From: G038396625 sp038396625
Lineage (GTDB): Bacteria; Bacillota; Clostridia; Peptostreptococcales; Thermotaleaceae
Length of the DNA stretch: 64,000 nt
Direction: 5' to 3'
Assembly: GCA_038396625.1 (NCBI GenBank)
Contig: CP121688.1
Span: 1,054,001-1,118,000, forward strand
The position numbers and the translations under genes were made by a program. The stretch's first letter is position 1. Every line of letters starts with the position of its first letter. Shown here piece by piece: positions 9,222-18,002 of the stretch. The notes under the pieces were generated by a model. That model had not been told where the DNA came from. It saw nothing but the letters and a program-made list of their open reading frames with translations, and did no database searches.

Positions 9222-11306
9222 GTGAGACGTATAGCAGTAGTTTTATTTGTATTGACAATATTTTTAGGTATGATGTGTACTGCATTTGCAGAAAAACAAG
9301 AAGGAAACATTGTGCAGATTACCGATGGATTGTCTCAAAACAAGAAGGAAGTATATTCTGTAAATCTTTTGATGAATCAAAAGAATGTAGTTACAGATGT
9401 ACCTGCAGTACTTTATAATAATCGTACGTTGGTGCCAATAAGATTTGTAGTGGAGAATTTAGGAGCAGAAATAGCATGGGATCAAGAAACGTATACAGCT
9501 ACGATTAAAACGAAAGACAAGACAATCGTATTAAAGATAAACAGTGCTACTGCCTATGTAAATAAAGAAAAGATTACCTTGCCAGATAAGGTACCAGCAA
9601 AGCTTTTAGGTTATCAAGATAAATATCGAACAATGGTGCCTTTAAGGTTTATATCGGAACAGCTAGGCATGAATGTAGACTGGGTTCCCGAAACGACTAC
9701 GGCAACGGTTGACTTTCCAAAGCAATCAATAACAGGGATTCAATATGACAAATCTAATCCTGTACCCAAGATGATAATTAAAACAACAGGCAAGGTTGCT
9801 GCAACTCCTCTTTATTTACAAGGAAGTAAGTATGGTGGTAATGACAGGTTAGTACTAGATATTCCCAACACGGTACTGGATATGGATGATGCTGGTTTTA
9901 AAGAAAATGATGGTTTGATGAAAAAAGATATTAAAAAGGATGGAATTTTAGCCATTAGAGCATCATTATTTGAACCGGAACCGAAAAATATTACCCGTGT
10001 AGTAGTGGATTTAGAAACGCCTAAAGGATATAACATTAATTATAGTCAAAATGAAATCCAAGTAGAATTTTTAAATAGCGTCAAAAACATTGCCCTTGAA
10101 AAAAAGAATAATGCGGATGTTGTGGTGATTCATGCAGAAGAACCTCCTGTTTATAAAACTATGGATTTAGGGGATCGATTTGTGGTGGATGTCTTGAATG
10201 CCAACTTGAAATTTGATCAAAGTCAAATTTCCGTGTCACGGAATGGCGTCAGCAGAATTCGAGTAGGAGAATTTACTCCCGATATGAACTATAATAAAAA
10301 TGACAAAATTGTTCGCGTTGTACTAGATCTTGAAGCAGGACAGCATTACGAAAATATGTTTATAGATAGTGAAGGAAATGATATTCTTATTTATATGAAT
10401 AACAAACCCTTAAAGGGACTTGATTATCATAAGGAAACTTTTACGACATCTGTACTAAAATTATCGCTAGAGGACGAAGTAAAACACTACATAGATTATG
10501 ACAAATCCAGTAGAAAGCTGACTGTAGAAGTACCAAAGGATGCAATGGATTTGAGTAAATCTAGCTTGAAAATTTCTGATAATATGGTAGCGTCTATCAA
10601 GATAGAGGATGAAGATGATAAGTATTATGAAATCACGTTAAACTTGTTAGAGGGAGTCGATTACGTAGTAGAAACAGAGGATGAGAAAAGCGATGAAGTG
10701 ATTATTCGCTTTGAAAACAAAAAAATCTCAGGCTCCCCATATCGTGGAAAATTGGTTGTAATCGATGCAGGACATGGAGGAAAAGATCCAGGAGCGCATA
10801 GTGTTTCGAAGACACTACAAGAAAAGAAATTAGCATTAGACACAGCACAAAGATTGAAAAAATTATTAGAAGAAGCAGGATTTAAAACAGTTATGACAAG
10901 AACAGATGACCGCTATATTGGTTTGTATGATCGGGCAGACATTGCAAACAGATTAAACGCAGATGCATTTGTCAGTATTCATTACAACTGGCACCCAGAT
11001 AAAGCAGTAACAGGTGTACAAGTGTTGTATAACGGAGATGATCCTCTAAGGGATAACAAAACTTTTGCTAGAATTGCGCAAGAAGAAATGACCAAAGAAC
11101 TAAATGCAGTGGACAAAGGGATTATCCATAGACCCAATCTTGTGGTGATTCGAGAAACAAATATGCCTGCTATATTAGCAGAGATGGCATTTATCTCTAA
11201 TGCAACAGAGGAAGTAAAAGTGAGTATGGAAAGCTATCGACAAAAATGTGCCCAAGCTCTTTACAATGGGATTACTAGATATTTTGATGAAGTACTATTA
11301 AAGTAA
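9222..11306 (+). CDS. Secreted N-acetylmuramoyl-L-alanine amidase with stalk and AMIN-like domains
   Basis: Cleaves the bond between muramic acid and the stem peptide of peptidoglycan. The likely start is GTG 9222, with GGGGGA six bases upstream, which yields a clean signal peptide (MRRIAVVLFVLTIFLGMMCTAFA). An in-frame TTG at 9180 lacks a site and would put polar residues ahead of it. Domains: copper-amine-oxidase-N-like stalk (about 45-165, with NNRTLVPIRFV), then AMIN-like beta repeats (about 170-500), then Amidase_3 (about 515-690). Zinc and catalytic motifs are visible: VVIDAGHGGKDPG, SIHYNW and ILAEMAFISN. About 694 residues, typical of clostridial multi-domain amidases. Role: cell separation, growth or spore coat remodelling. 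Confidence 0.95.
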   Translation: MRRIAVVLFVLTIFLGMMCTAFAEKQEGNIVQITDGLSQNKKEVYSVNLLMNQKNVVTDVPAVLYNNRTLVPIRFVVENLGAEIAWDQETYTATIKTKDKTIVLKINSATAYVNKEKITLPDKVPAKLLGYQDKYRTMVPLRFISEQLGMNVDWVPETTTATVDFPKQSITGIQYDKSNPVPKMIIKTTGKVAATPLYLQGSKYGGNDRLVLDIPNTVLDMDDAGFKENDGLMKKDIKKDGILAIRASLFEPEPKNITRVVVDLETPKGYNINYSQNEIQVEFLNSVKNIALEKKNNADVVVIHAEEPPVYKTMDLGDRFVVDVLNANLKFDQSQISVSRNGVSRIRVGEFTPDMNYNKNDKIVRVVLDLEAGQHYENMFIDSEGNDILIYMNNKPLKGLDYHKETFTTSVLKLSLEDEVKHYIDYDKSSRKLTVEVPKDAMDLSKSSLKISDNMVASIKIEDEDDKYYEITLNLLEGVDYVVETEDEKSDEVIIRFENKKISGSPYRGKLVVIDAGHGGKDPGAHSVSKTLQEKKLALDTAQRLKKLLEEAGFKTVMTRTDDRYIGLYDRADIANRLNADAFVSIHYNWHPDKAVTGVQVLYNGDDPLRDNKTFARIAQEEMTKELNAVDKGIIHRPNLVVIRETNMPAILAEMAFISNATEEVKVSMESYRQKCAQALYNGITRYFDEVLLK

Positions 11307-11308
11307 TA

Positions 11309-11348
11309 AAAACGTGAGATTGCATTCAATATGCATCTCGCGTTTTTT
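11309..11348 (+). terminator. Terminator after the amidase gene
   Basis: AACGTGAGATTGCA pairs with TGCATCTCGCGTT (one bulge, one GU pair), followed by TTTTTT. Confidence 0.85.
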
Positions 11349-11517
11349 AACATGAAAAAACATAGTGAAGATAAAAAGAGTTATTTTAAAAAATAATGAT
11401 AAAATACTTGCTTTTAAATTATTAGATACTTGTTTTTGGGGTATAAACAGGATGGAGTAACCATAAGCTGTATACATATAGTCAACAACAATTTATTAAA
11501 TTAGGAGGCGTAAGACC

Positions 11518-12039
11518 ATGGAATTTTTATTAGGATATCTATTGATTTTTTCAGCAAGGATTGTAGACGTATCTATTTCAGTGGTACGTACAATTTTAAT
11601 GGTTCGAGGAAAGAAATTTCAAGCTGCTGCCATGGGTGTTTTAGAAGTATTTATCTATATTAGTGTATTGACAAAAATCATGGGGCAACTAGACAATATA
11701 GGGAATTTAATTGCCTATTCTCTAGGGTTTGGAACAGGGCAAATTGTAGGTATATATTTAGAACAAAAAATGGCGATAGGAAATGTAACAGCCCAAGTTA
11801 TAACCAAGGGAGATGAAAGCGAATTAGTAGAATTACTGCGTAATGAAGGGTTTGGTGTTACAGTGATTCAAGGGTATGGAAAAGATGGAATTAAGCACAT
11901 ACTTAATATTGCGTTAAAGAGAAATGCGCTTCCAAGATTTAATGAGGTACTGAGAGAGTTTGACAAAGAGGCATTTGTGACGATCTTAGATACAAAAACC
12001 ATTCAAGGTGGTTATATGCAAAGAATAAAAAGAAAATAA
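11518..12039 (+). CDS. UPF0316 membrane protein (DUF5698-DUF2179)
   Basis: A 173-residue protein. Three hydrophobic helices fill residues 1-85 (with ARIVDVSISVVRTILMVRG and GQIVGIYLEQKMAIG), and a cytoplasmic DUF2179 domain follows at about 90-165 (TAQVITKGDESELVELLRNE). This matches the UPF0316/YebE-type family, whose function is unknown; DUF2179 modules elsewhere are ligand-binding domains on transporters. AGGAGG lies ten bases before ATG. A paralogue begins at 63848, near the end of this window. Confidence 0.9.
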   Translation: MEFLLGYLLIFSARIVDVSISVVRTILMVRGKKFQAAAMGVLEVFIYISVLTKIMGQLDNIGNLIAYSLGFGTGQIVGIYLEQKMAIGNVTAQVITKGDESELVELLRNEGFGVTVIQGYGKDGIKHILNIALKRNALPRFNEVLREFDKEAFVTILDTKTIQGGYMQRIKRK

Positions 12040-12118
12040 GTAAATTTATTGTTTTAGACATAGGATGGCTCTCCCACTAATATAATTTTATAAAGACTAT
12101 TTGTTGGGAGGGAAATAG

Positions 12119-13144
12119 ATGAAGATGAATAAAGTCCTATCTATTATTCTTATACTATGCATTTTGGTAAGCCTAGCTGGATGCAAAGAACCAATCAGCA
12201 TGGTTAAGAGTTTGTTTGAAGACGAAGAACAGACTGCTTCAAGCATTATTGAAAGTAATGAGGAAGAACAACAAGATGAAGAATTAAGAAACACTGTACT
12301 CTATTATAAAGATGACAAAGGTTTTTTGATTCCCGTTATGAGAAAGGTGCCTTGGACAGAGGGCAGAGGAATTGCAAAAGCAACATTAAAAGCTATGGTG
12401 GATACGCCTGCCAACAGAGAAGATATTAAAGGGATTGGTTTAATACCTGTTATTCCTCCAAATACTGAAATACTGGGCATGAGTATTAAAGAAGGTTTAT
12501 GTAAAGTAGATTTTACCGATGATTTCTTAGGCTATTTTAGCAAAGAAGAAGAAGAAGCACTGATCAAAGCAGTTGTATATACCTTAACAGAATTCCCAAC
12601 GATTGATCGTGTTCAATTGATGATTAATGGAAAGATTCCTGAAAGTCTTTCCTATGGTACGAAAATAGCAAAAGCTATTACAAGAGATAATATTAATTAT
12701 GTAAGCACAACACCAAGCAACGATAAAGTCATTGTTTATTTTGAAGGAACAGCCAATGGACTAGAAAGTTACTTTGTTCCTGTAACCAAAGCTGTAGAAA
12801 AGAAAGATGCTACACCTGTAAATATATTGGATGCACTAGATGCCTTAGTAGAGGGGCCTCCAGAAGGCTTGGGGTTGTTCAGTGAAATACCAGAAGGTAC
12901 CCAAGTCATGGGTATAGATGTAAACAATGGCGTTGCTTGTATTAACTTAACAGAAGAAATACTAGAAATCAAGGAAAATCCACAAGTGGTGGGTAGTGTG
13001 GCGAAATCTTTTGGTCTCACCATTAGAGAACAATATCCAGATATTGCTGGCGTAAAGCTGATGGTAAATGGCAAAGCATTAGAAGTAGAAGAAATGGAAA
13101 AAGACGAACCTATGATTGTTCCAACCTTTGCAAATCAATATTAA
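12119..13144 (+). CDS. GerMN-domain lipoprotein
   Basis: A 341-residue secreted lipoprotein. The signal peptide ends in the lipobox LVSLAGC, so the mature protein starts at Cys about 22. An acidic, glutamate-rich linker follows, then two GerMN domains (about 75-180 and 200-315), each containing the characteristic strand pattern (LGMSIKEGLCKVDFTDDF; VMGIDVNNGVACINLTEEIL). GerM is a spore-germination/sporulation protein and GerMN domains are thought to bind the cell envelope. GGGAGG lies about eight bases before ATG. Sitting downstream of a cell-wall amidase and upstream of rph is a common clostridial arrangement. Confidence 0.92.
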   Translation: MKMNKVLSIILILCILVSLAGCKEPISMVKSLFEDEEQTASSIIESNEEEQQDEELRNTVLYYKDDKGFLIPVMRKVPWTEGRGIAKATLKAMVDTPANREDIKGIGLIPVIPPNTEILGMSIKEGLCKVDFTDDFLGYFSKEEEEALIKAVVYTLTEFPTIDRVQLMINGKIPESLSYGTKIAKAITRDNINYVSTTPSNDKVIVYFEGTANGLESYFVPVTKAVEKKDATPVNILDALDALVEGPPEGLGLFSEIPEGTQVMGIDVNNGVACINLTEEILEIKENPQVVGSVAKSFGLTIREQYPDIAGVKLMVNGKALEVEEMEKDEPMIVPTFANQY

Positions 13145-13147
13145 CAT

Positions 13148-13179
13148 AAAAAACCAGTGGTTTTCCTCTGGTTTTTTTA
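13148..13179 (+). terminator. Terminator after the GerMN gene
   Basis: AAAAACCAG-T-GG / CC-T-CTGGTTTTT stem with a TTTT loop and T7 tract. Confidence 0.85.
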
Positions 13180-13290
13180 TTGGTGAGCAATAATTAAGCG
13201 CTCTATCGGATAGAATAATCAAAGATGTAAAAATTGTCATTTTATGATAAAATGAAGGATGAGTATCAACGATGAGAAAGGAAGATTCTA

Positions 13291-14043
13291 ATGGGAAGAT
13301 TTGATGGTAGAAAAGAAGAAGAATTGAGACCTGTTAAAATAACAAAAAACTATTTGGCTTATGCAGAAGGTTCTGTATTAATAGAAATGGGAAATACAAA
13401 GGTAATATGTACAGCATCTTTGGAGGATCGAGTACCACCATTTTTAAAGGGGCAAGGTACAGGCTGGATTACAGCAGAATATGGAATGTTGCCGAGATCT
13501 ACGCAAACAAGGAAAATTAGGGAATCCAGTAGAGGAAAGGTAGATGGAAGAACCCAAGAAATTCAAAGGCTAATCGGAAGAGCTTTGCGATCGGTAGTAG
13601 ATTTAAAAATGCTTGGGGAAAGAACCTTATGGATAGACTGTGATGTCATACAAGCAGATGGTGGTACAAGAACAGCATCCATTACAGGTGCCTTTGTGGC
13701 AATGGTAGAAGCAGTACATAAACTTTATGCATCAAAGCAGATTAGCCAGTTTCCAATAAAGAGCTATGTAGCAGCTGTAAGTGTAGGAGTAGTAGGGGAA
13801 AAGCCTGTTTTAGACTTGTGTTATCAAGAGGATGCCCATGCAAAGGTGGATATGAATGTTATTATGACAGATAAAAAAGAATTTGTGGAAATACAAGGAA
13901 CAGGAGAAGAAGCACCGTTCACGAGGCAGGAATTGTTCAGACTTTTAGAATTAGCTGAGTTAGGTAATGAAAGACTGATTGGAATTCAAAAAGAGACACT
14001 AGGAGAGACAGGTCAATATATTGGAAATGAATTAAACCAATAA
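13291..14043 (+). CDS. rph: Ribonuclease PH
   Basis: A 250-residue phosphorolytic 3'-5' exoribonuclease that trims tRNA 3' ends. Landmarks are R-x-DGR-x2-EELRP at the N-terminus, GQGTGWITAEYGMLPRST, RTQEIQRLIGRALRSV, the phosphate/active-site stretch IDCDVIQADGGTRTASITGA, and the C-terminal EIQGTGEEAPFTR. Length is typical. GAAAGGA precedes the ATG. It is followed 19 bases later by rdgB, an arrangement conserved across Firmicutes. Confidence 0.97.
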   Translation: MGRFDGRKEEELRPVKITKNYLAYAEGSVLIEMGNTKVICTASLEDRVPPFLKGQGTGWITAEYGMLPRSTQTRKIRESSRGKVDGRTQEIQRLIGRALRSVVDLKMLGERTLWIDCDVIQADGGTRTASITGAFVAMVEAVHKLYASKQISQFPIKSYVAAVSVGVVGEKPVLDLCYQEDAHAKVDMNVIMTDKKEFVEIQGTGEEAPFTRQELFRLLELAELGNERLIGIQKETLGETGQYIGNELNQ

Positions 14044-14062
14044 GAAATGGTGGGGAAATAAG

Positions 14063-14659
14063 ATGAAGCGCACTGTAATTGCATCGAAAAACAAACATAA
14101 GTTAGAAGAAATTAAGGCGATTTTAAAAGATTTTCCTTTAGAAATTAAGGCAATGGATGAGGTAGGTTTAGATCATCTTGAGGTTATTGAGGACGGAGAT
14201 ACTTTTGAAGAAAATTCTATGAAAAAAGCTGTGGAAGTCATGGAAGCTTGTGGAAGTATTGCTATTGCTGACGATTCAGGATTAGAAGTAAAAGCGATTA
14301 ACAATCAGCCAGGCGTGTATTCAGCTAGATTTTCTGGAGAAGACGCTACAGATAAAAAAAATAATGACAAATTATTAGATATGCTAAAAGCCGTTCCACT
14401 TGAAAAAAGACAAGCTAAATTTGTTTCAGTGATTTCTGTGGCATTTCCCGATGGAAGAAAAATCAGTGTGAGAGGAGAATGCCCTGGCATAATAGGGTTT
14501 GAGGAAAAAGGAGAACATGGATTTGGATATGATCCTCTTTTTATTGTGCCAGAATATAATAAGACTTTTGCGGAATTACAACCCCATGAAAAAAATACAA
14601 TCAGTCATAGAGCAATTGCTTTAGAAAGATTAAAAGAAAAGTTTATGGATTTTTTTTAG
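14063..14659 (+). CDS. rdgB: XTP/dITP diphosphatase (RdgB/HAM1 family)
   Basis: A 198-residue house-cleaning enzyme that hydrolyses non-canonical purine triphosphates (dITP, XTP) to monophosphates. The substrate-binding SKNKHKLEEI (S/T-x-N-x2-K), DGDTFEENSMKKA, AIADDSGLEV (catalytic DDSG), GVYSARFSGE, and the C-terminal GEHGFGYDPLF and SHRAIALE motifs are all present. It is part of the rph-rdgB-yfcE cluster; its TAG stop overlaps the AGGAGG of the next gene, indicating translational coupling. Confidence 0.97.
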   Translation: MKRTVIASKNKHKLEEIKAILKDFPLEIKAMDEVGLDHLEVIEDGDTFEENSMKKAVEVMEACGSIAIADDSGLEVKAINNQPGVYSARFSGEDATDKKNNDKLLDMLKAVPLEKRQAKFVSVISVAFPDGRKISVRGECPGIIGFEEKGEHGFGYDPLFIVPEYNKTFAELQPHEKNTISHRAIALERLKEKFMDFF

Positions 14660-14671
14660 GAGGAATTGTAC

Positions 14672-15145
14672 TTGAAAATAGGTATAATCAGTGATACGCA
14701 TGGTATGATCCGGATTGCACAAAATGTGCTAGGAAACATGGAGAAAATAGATTTGCTCGTGCATTTAGGAGACCATTATGAAGATGCGATGTTACTTAGA
14801 AAACAGATAGATATAGAAGTTGTAGCTGTAAAAGGTAATTGTGACAGCCATATAGATGCCCAGGATGAAATCATCCTAGAGATAGGAGCACACAAAATAT
14901 TATTGGTACATGGGCATCAATATGGTGTTAAAGCAGATTTGGGAAAATTGTACTATAAAGCATTAGAAGCACAATCTGATATTGTTTTGTTTGGGCACAC
15001 TCATGTACCAATAAAAATACAACATGAAGGTGTATGGATGATCAATCCAGGAAGCATAGGTCTTCCTAGAGCTGGACATAAGGCTTCCTATGCAATACTA
15101 GAGATAGAGGACAAAGATATAAAGAGTGAAATTATAGCAGTATAA
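14672..15145 (+). CDS. YfcE/MJ0936-family metallophosphoesterase
   Basis: A 157-residue phosphodiesterase of the calcineurin-like superfamily. Metal ligands are visible in order: SDTHG, HLGDHYED, VKGNCD, LLVHGHQYG and FGHTHVPI. The chosen start is TTG 14672, with AGGAGG eight bases upstream; a TTG two codons earlier is only two bases from the site. It follows rdgB immediately, as in many Firmicutes. These enzymes hydrolyse model phosphodiesters; the physiological substrate is unknown. Confidence 0.93.
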   Translation: MKIGIISDTHGMIRIAQNVLGNMEKIDLLVHLGDHYEDAMLLRKQIDIEVVAVKGNCDSHIDAQDEIILEIGAHKILLVHGHQYGVKADLGKLYYKALEAQSDIVLFGHTHVPIKIQHEGVWMINPGSIGLPRAGHKASYAILEIEDKDIKSEIIAV

Positions 15146-15286
15146 TTAAGGAATATTTTGCTAATAATTATAAAGGCATATGTAAATAGATGCATAGAAA
15201 TAGGTGATATAAGAAGAAATAAGCAAATAAATGTAGAAAAACAAGAGAAATCATCTATAATAGGCTATTAAAACATATTATAGTTT

Positions 15287-15315
15287 TTGACGATATATAA
15301 AATATCAGTTATACT
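15287..15315 (+). promoter_or_regulatory. Predicted sigma-A promoter of the tRNA cluster
   Basis: TTGACG, 17 bases, TATACT. It ends 32 bases before the first tRNA, which is a suitable distance for the transcript start. Confidence 0.65.
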
Positions 15316-15347
15316 ATTCTTTGTCAGTCAAAGCAGATCAATCACAT

Positions 15348-15421
15348 GCGGATGTAGTTCAATGGTAGAACTTCAGCCTTCCAAGCTGATAGCGTGGGTT
15401 CGATTCCCATCATCCGCTCCA
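15348..15421 (+). tRNA. tRNA-Gly (anticodon TCC)
   Basis: Seven-base acceptor GCGGATG pairs with CATCCGC; the anticodon loop is CTTCCAA; the CCA end is encoded. 74 bases. An identical copy lies at 15589. Confidence 0.97.
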
Positions 15422-15425
15422 TTGT

Positions 15426-15502
15426 GGGCTCATAGCTCAGTTGGATAGAGCAACGGCCTTCTAAGCCGTGTGTCCGGGGTTCGAATCCCTGTGGGCTCAC
15501 CA
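15426..15502 (+). tRNA. tRNA-Arg (anticodon TCT)
   Basis: Acceptor GGGCTCA pairs with TGGGCTC (two GU pairs); the anticodon loop CTTCTAA sits on an ACGGC/GCCGT stem; CCA is encoded. 77 bases. Confidence 0.97.
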
Positions 15503-15510
15503 AAAAACAT

Positions 15511-15587
15511 GGTGGATGTAGTCAAGTGGTTAAGACACAGGATTGTGGCTCCTGCATTCGTGGGTTCGAATCCCATCATCCACCCCA
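15511..15587 (+). tRNA. tRNA-His (anticodon GTG)
   Basis: Acceptor GTGGATG/CATCCAC with an extra 5' G (G-1) opposite discriminator C, the histidine identity pair. The anticodon loop is TTGTGGC; CCA is encoded. Confidence 0.96.
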
Positions 15588-15588
15588 T

Positions 15589-15662
15589 GCGGATGTAGTT
15601 CAATGGTAGAACTTCAGCCTTCCAAGCTGATAGCGTGGGTTCGATTCCCATCATCCGCTCCA
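15589..15662 (+). tRNA. tRNA-Gly (anticodon TCC), second copy
   Basis: Identical base for base to the tRNA at 15348-15421. Confidence 0.97.
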
Positions 15663-15718
15663 ATTTGTATCTGTTGGCAATATGCTAACTTTCTCATACA
15701 ATTTAATGATTTAAATAT

Positions 15719-15795
15719 GCGTCCTTAGCTCAGTTGGATAGAGTGCTAGACTTCGAATCTAGGCGTCGGGGGTTCGAGTCCCTCAGGGCGCACCA
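15719..15795 (+). tRNA. tRNA-Arg (anticodon TCG); phage attachment site
   Basis: Acceptor GCGTCCT with AGGGCGC; anticodon loop CTTCGAA on a CTAGA/TCTAG stem; CCA encoded. The 3' part from 15750 is duplicated at 22524, marking it as the integration target of the adjacent element; the tRNA stays intact. Confidence 0.97.
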
Positions 15796-15843
15796 AAAAT
15801 AAAACCGTTGGAATTTCAACGGTTTTTGTTTTGCGTTTTTTGC
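15750..15843. repeat. attL: left 94-bp direct repeat
   Basis: Identical to 22524-22617. It begins in the anticodon loop of tRNA-Arg(TCG) and runs through the terminator. Identity breaks at 15844 (C versus T), with further scattered matches beyond. Confidence 0.93.
15802..15830 (+). terminator. Terminator of the tRNA cluster
   Basis: AAACCGTTG-GAATTT-CAACGGTTTTT hairpin with T tract. It lies inside the 94-bp att repeat and so is also present at 22576-22604. Confidence 0.88.
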
Positions 15844-15877
15844 CATAGATTCAATTATTATGGGTCTAAAAGTAACA

Positions 15878-16813
15878 CTATAGGCGTATATTTTCACCTT
15901 TTAATCTATCTAACGTAGACAAATTTCGAAAGTTTTTGACAGTGTAACTACTTGCCAAATGAGAATATTTTCTGGTCATTTCTAAAGAAGTATGTCCAAG
16001 AATCATTTGGAGACTAAAAGCGTCACCACCATTCATAAGATAACGAGTGGCAAAAGTATGTCTAAGCAAATGAGGTTTCAATCTTTGTATTCCAGTTTTC
16101 TTTTTCAATCTAAAAAATAGCATTTTTATAACATCTTCTGAAATAGGCGTTTTCTCTTGGCTAATAAATATTTTATCCGTTGGATATTCGGGCATAGGTC
16201 TATAGCCATTAAGGTATTTATAAAGCAATTTTTTAGTATATAATCCCATGGGAACAATACGTTCTTTTTCACCTTTTCCAAATACTTTTATTACATTTTG
16301 CGTAAAATGTATGCTTTGTATATCTAATGTGATCGCCTCATTACGCCTTAAACCCGAATCTAACATTAAAGAGATAATACACTTATTTCTAAGTCCAAAT
16401 TCTGTTCGTTCGTTGATTGACTTATAAAGAATTTCTATTTCTTCATCACTTAGTATTTCAATTGTTTTTTTAGGCGCTTTAGGCAATTTAATTTTAACAG
16501 ACTCATTAAGATAACCTTCATCAAATAGCCAATTCATAAAGGCTCGCACATGACGAATATATGATTGTATAGTTGTTTTAGTCAATTTCTTTTTTATATC
16601 AGTCTTAAAATTAAAGTCTCTATCTTTTTCCATTAAATAAAGTTGATACTGCTTTATATCTGAAAGCTTGATATTATCAATTGCTCTTTCATATCCGCAA
16701 TAATCACAAAAGAATCTCAATACATTTCCATAGGTACATATTGTATTTTCCGTATTTCCTTTAAGCTGCTGATCCATTAAAAATAATTCTACTGCCTTTC
16801 CAATTGTCAACAT
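15878..16813 (-). CDS. Tyrosine recombinase / phage integrase
   Basis: A 311-residue XerC/D-like integrase. The N-terminal SAM-like core-binding domain is at about 1-100 (EDRDFNF-type helices), with the catalytic domain at about 120-300. The catalytic set is visible: Arg in GLRRNEA, Lys in FGKGEKERIVP, His-x2-Arg in HLLRHTFAT, His in ILGHTSLE and the nucleophile Tyr in MTRKYSHL. GGAGG lies seven bases before ATG. It is the last gene of the element, 35 bases from attL, so it presumably catalyses insertion at the tRNA-Arg 3' end. Replicating filamentous phages more often use host XerCD, so an own integrase marks a self-integrating lineage. Confidence 0.95.
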   Translation of the reverse strand: MLTIGKAVELFLMDQQLKGNTENTICTYGNVLRFFCDYCGYERAIDNIKLSDIKQYQLYLMEKDRDFNFKTDIKKKLTKTTIQSYIRHVRAFMNWLFDEGYLNESVKIKLPKAPKKTIEILSDEEIEILYKSINERTEFGLRNKCIISLMLDSGLRRNEAITLDIQSIHFTQNVIKVFGKGEKERIVPMGLYTKKLLYKYLNGYRPMPEYPTDKIFISQEKTPISEDVIKMLFFRLKKKTGIQRLKPHLLRHTFATRYLMNGGDAFSLQMILGHTSLEMTRKYSHLASSYTVKNFRNLSTLDRLKGENIRL

Positions 16814-16827
16814 AGCATAACCTCCAT

Positions 16828-17913
16828 TTAGCTAAAAAAGTATTCTAGCTTGTCTAAAAAAATCTGTTCCACTGGCATATTATCTTTCTTTTCTTCTAAG
16901 TATTTGCGTAAATCCTCTTTAAAATCATTAATAACTCTATCTAATACGATTTTTTGCTTACAAGCCCCATAGCTTGTCAAAACACCTACTAGCAGGGGAA
17001 TAAGCTGTTCAGCCTTTGTATTTACTTGTTTTTCTCTTTTTATAATCGTTGTGTAACAATAATCCAAATATGCATTCTGAATATCCTTCCAACTTTCTTT
17101 AATGGTGCATCTTTCAACCCTTGAATTATCATTATTGATATAACAAATCCATTCCTTTGTTAGATATTCCCAAATACTACGCACTTTTAATACAAAGTCC
17201 TGGACACTTTCTATTCCATAATCTTTAAAAAACTTTCTGCCCACTTGAAATTCTACATTCCATACATTATCTATATCCATGTTTTCTTTTTCCCATATCT
17301 CATTAAACCATGTTTTTTTACTTGTCTTAATTTCTAATGATTTATCATAAACCCTACACATGACATTTTTTTCTTTAAAAGAGCCAAAGCTAAAGCCAGT
17401 TGTTCTTCTGTTATATGTAAAATATTCAACTTTTCTAAAGTTGCCCTTCCAACCTTCGTAAATATCATATAGCGTTTCGAATTTTAGATTATCTGTATGA
17501 CAACAAAGATCAGCCCTGCTTAATTTTTCTGCTAGAATTTCACCTTTGATAACAGTTTTTAAATATTCTATTGTTTCGATATAGGCATCTAAAAACCCAT
17601 TTTGCCAAAGATAAAGAGACTTTATTCTTATAGTTACAGGATAATTATTTTTGCTATTGCTCCTATTTTGTGCTAACTTTATTTCTAAACTATCATTATG
17701 CAGGATATAAGCATGAAACCTTGCTCCATTGGGCATGATCGTAAATACTTTATCGCCAAGCATTGCTCTTTGCTCATTCATTCGGTCTACTTTTGCAGAC
17801 TCTTTTTTTTCTTCTAGGTAATCTAGTAATTCCCTATTGTTTTTTTCGTAATCAACGATATCCAATGAAAAAAAGATACTATCTATGTTAGAAATGACTT
17901 TCGAAAAACCCAC
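16828..17913 (-). CDS. Rolling-circle replication initiation protein (Rep_trans / RstA-like)
   Basis: A 361-residue protein of the replication-initiation-factor family (phage and plasmid Rep_trans). Characteristic segments are LSRADLCCHTDN, the strand FSFGS..VMCRVYDKSLEI, where Tyr of the VYDK motif is the probable nicking tyrosine, and VWNVEFQVGRKFF. Length and layout match RstA of CTX-type filamentous phages and pT181-like Rep. It would nick the double-stranded form and start single-strand synthesis. Likely start GTG 17913, with AAGGGGG ten bases upstream, the same G-rich leader type seen before the ATPase gene. It ends 14 bases before the integrase. Confidence 0.88.
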   Translation of the reverse strand: MGFSKVISNIDSIFFSLDIVDYEKNNRELLDYLEEKKESAKVDRMNEQRAMLGDKVFTIMPNGARFHAYILHNDSLEIKLAQNRSNSKNNYPVTIRIKSLYLWQNGFLDAYIETIEYLKTVIKGEILAEKLSRADLCCHTDNLKFETLYDIYEGWKGNFRKVEYFTYNRRTTGFSFGSFKEKNVMCRVYDKSLEIKTSKKTWFNEIWEKENMDIDNVWNVEFQVGRKFFKDYGIESVQDFVLKVRSIWEYLTKEWICYINNDNSRVERCTIKESWKDIQNAYLDYCYTTIIKREKQVNTKAEQLIPLLVGVLTSYGACKQKIVLDRVINDFKEDLRKYLEEKKDNMPVEQIFLDKLEYFFS

Positions 17914-17964
17914 TTTTAAAAAACCCCCTTATATAGATACTTTTATTTCAAGATGGTGCTGTGA

Positions 17965-17989
17965 CCCCCCCTGTTAGTAAGGAAGGGGG
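17965..17989. other. C-run/G-run hairpin upstream of rep
   Basis: Seven Cs at 17965-17971 can pair with five Gs at 17985-17989 around a 13-base loop, in the 89-base gap between the zinc-ribbon gene and rep. On single-stranded phage DNA this would fold; it is a candidate origin or regulatory structure, unproven. Confidence 0.35.
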
Positions 17990-18002
17990 AAGGGCTTTTT
18001 TT

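Noticed and set aside
15430..15728. Open frames across the tRNA cluster on both strands
   Set aside because: They translate tRNA genes (for example the spurious 'RMMGIEPTLSAWK' type peptides) and are not proteins.
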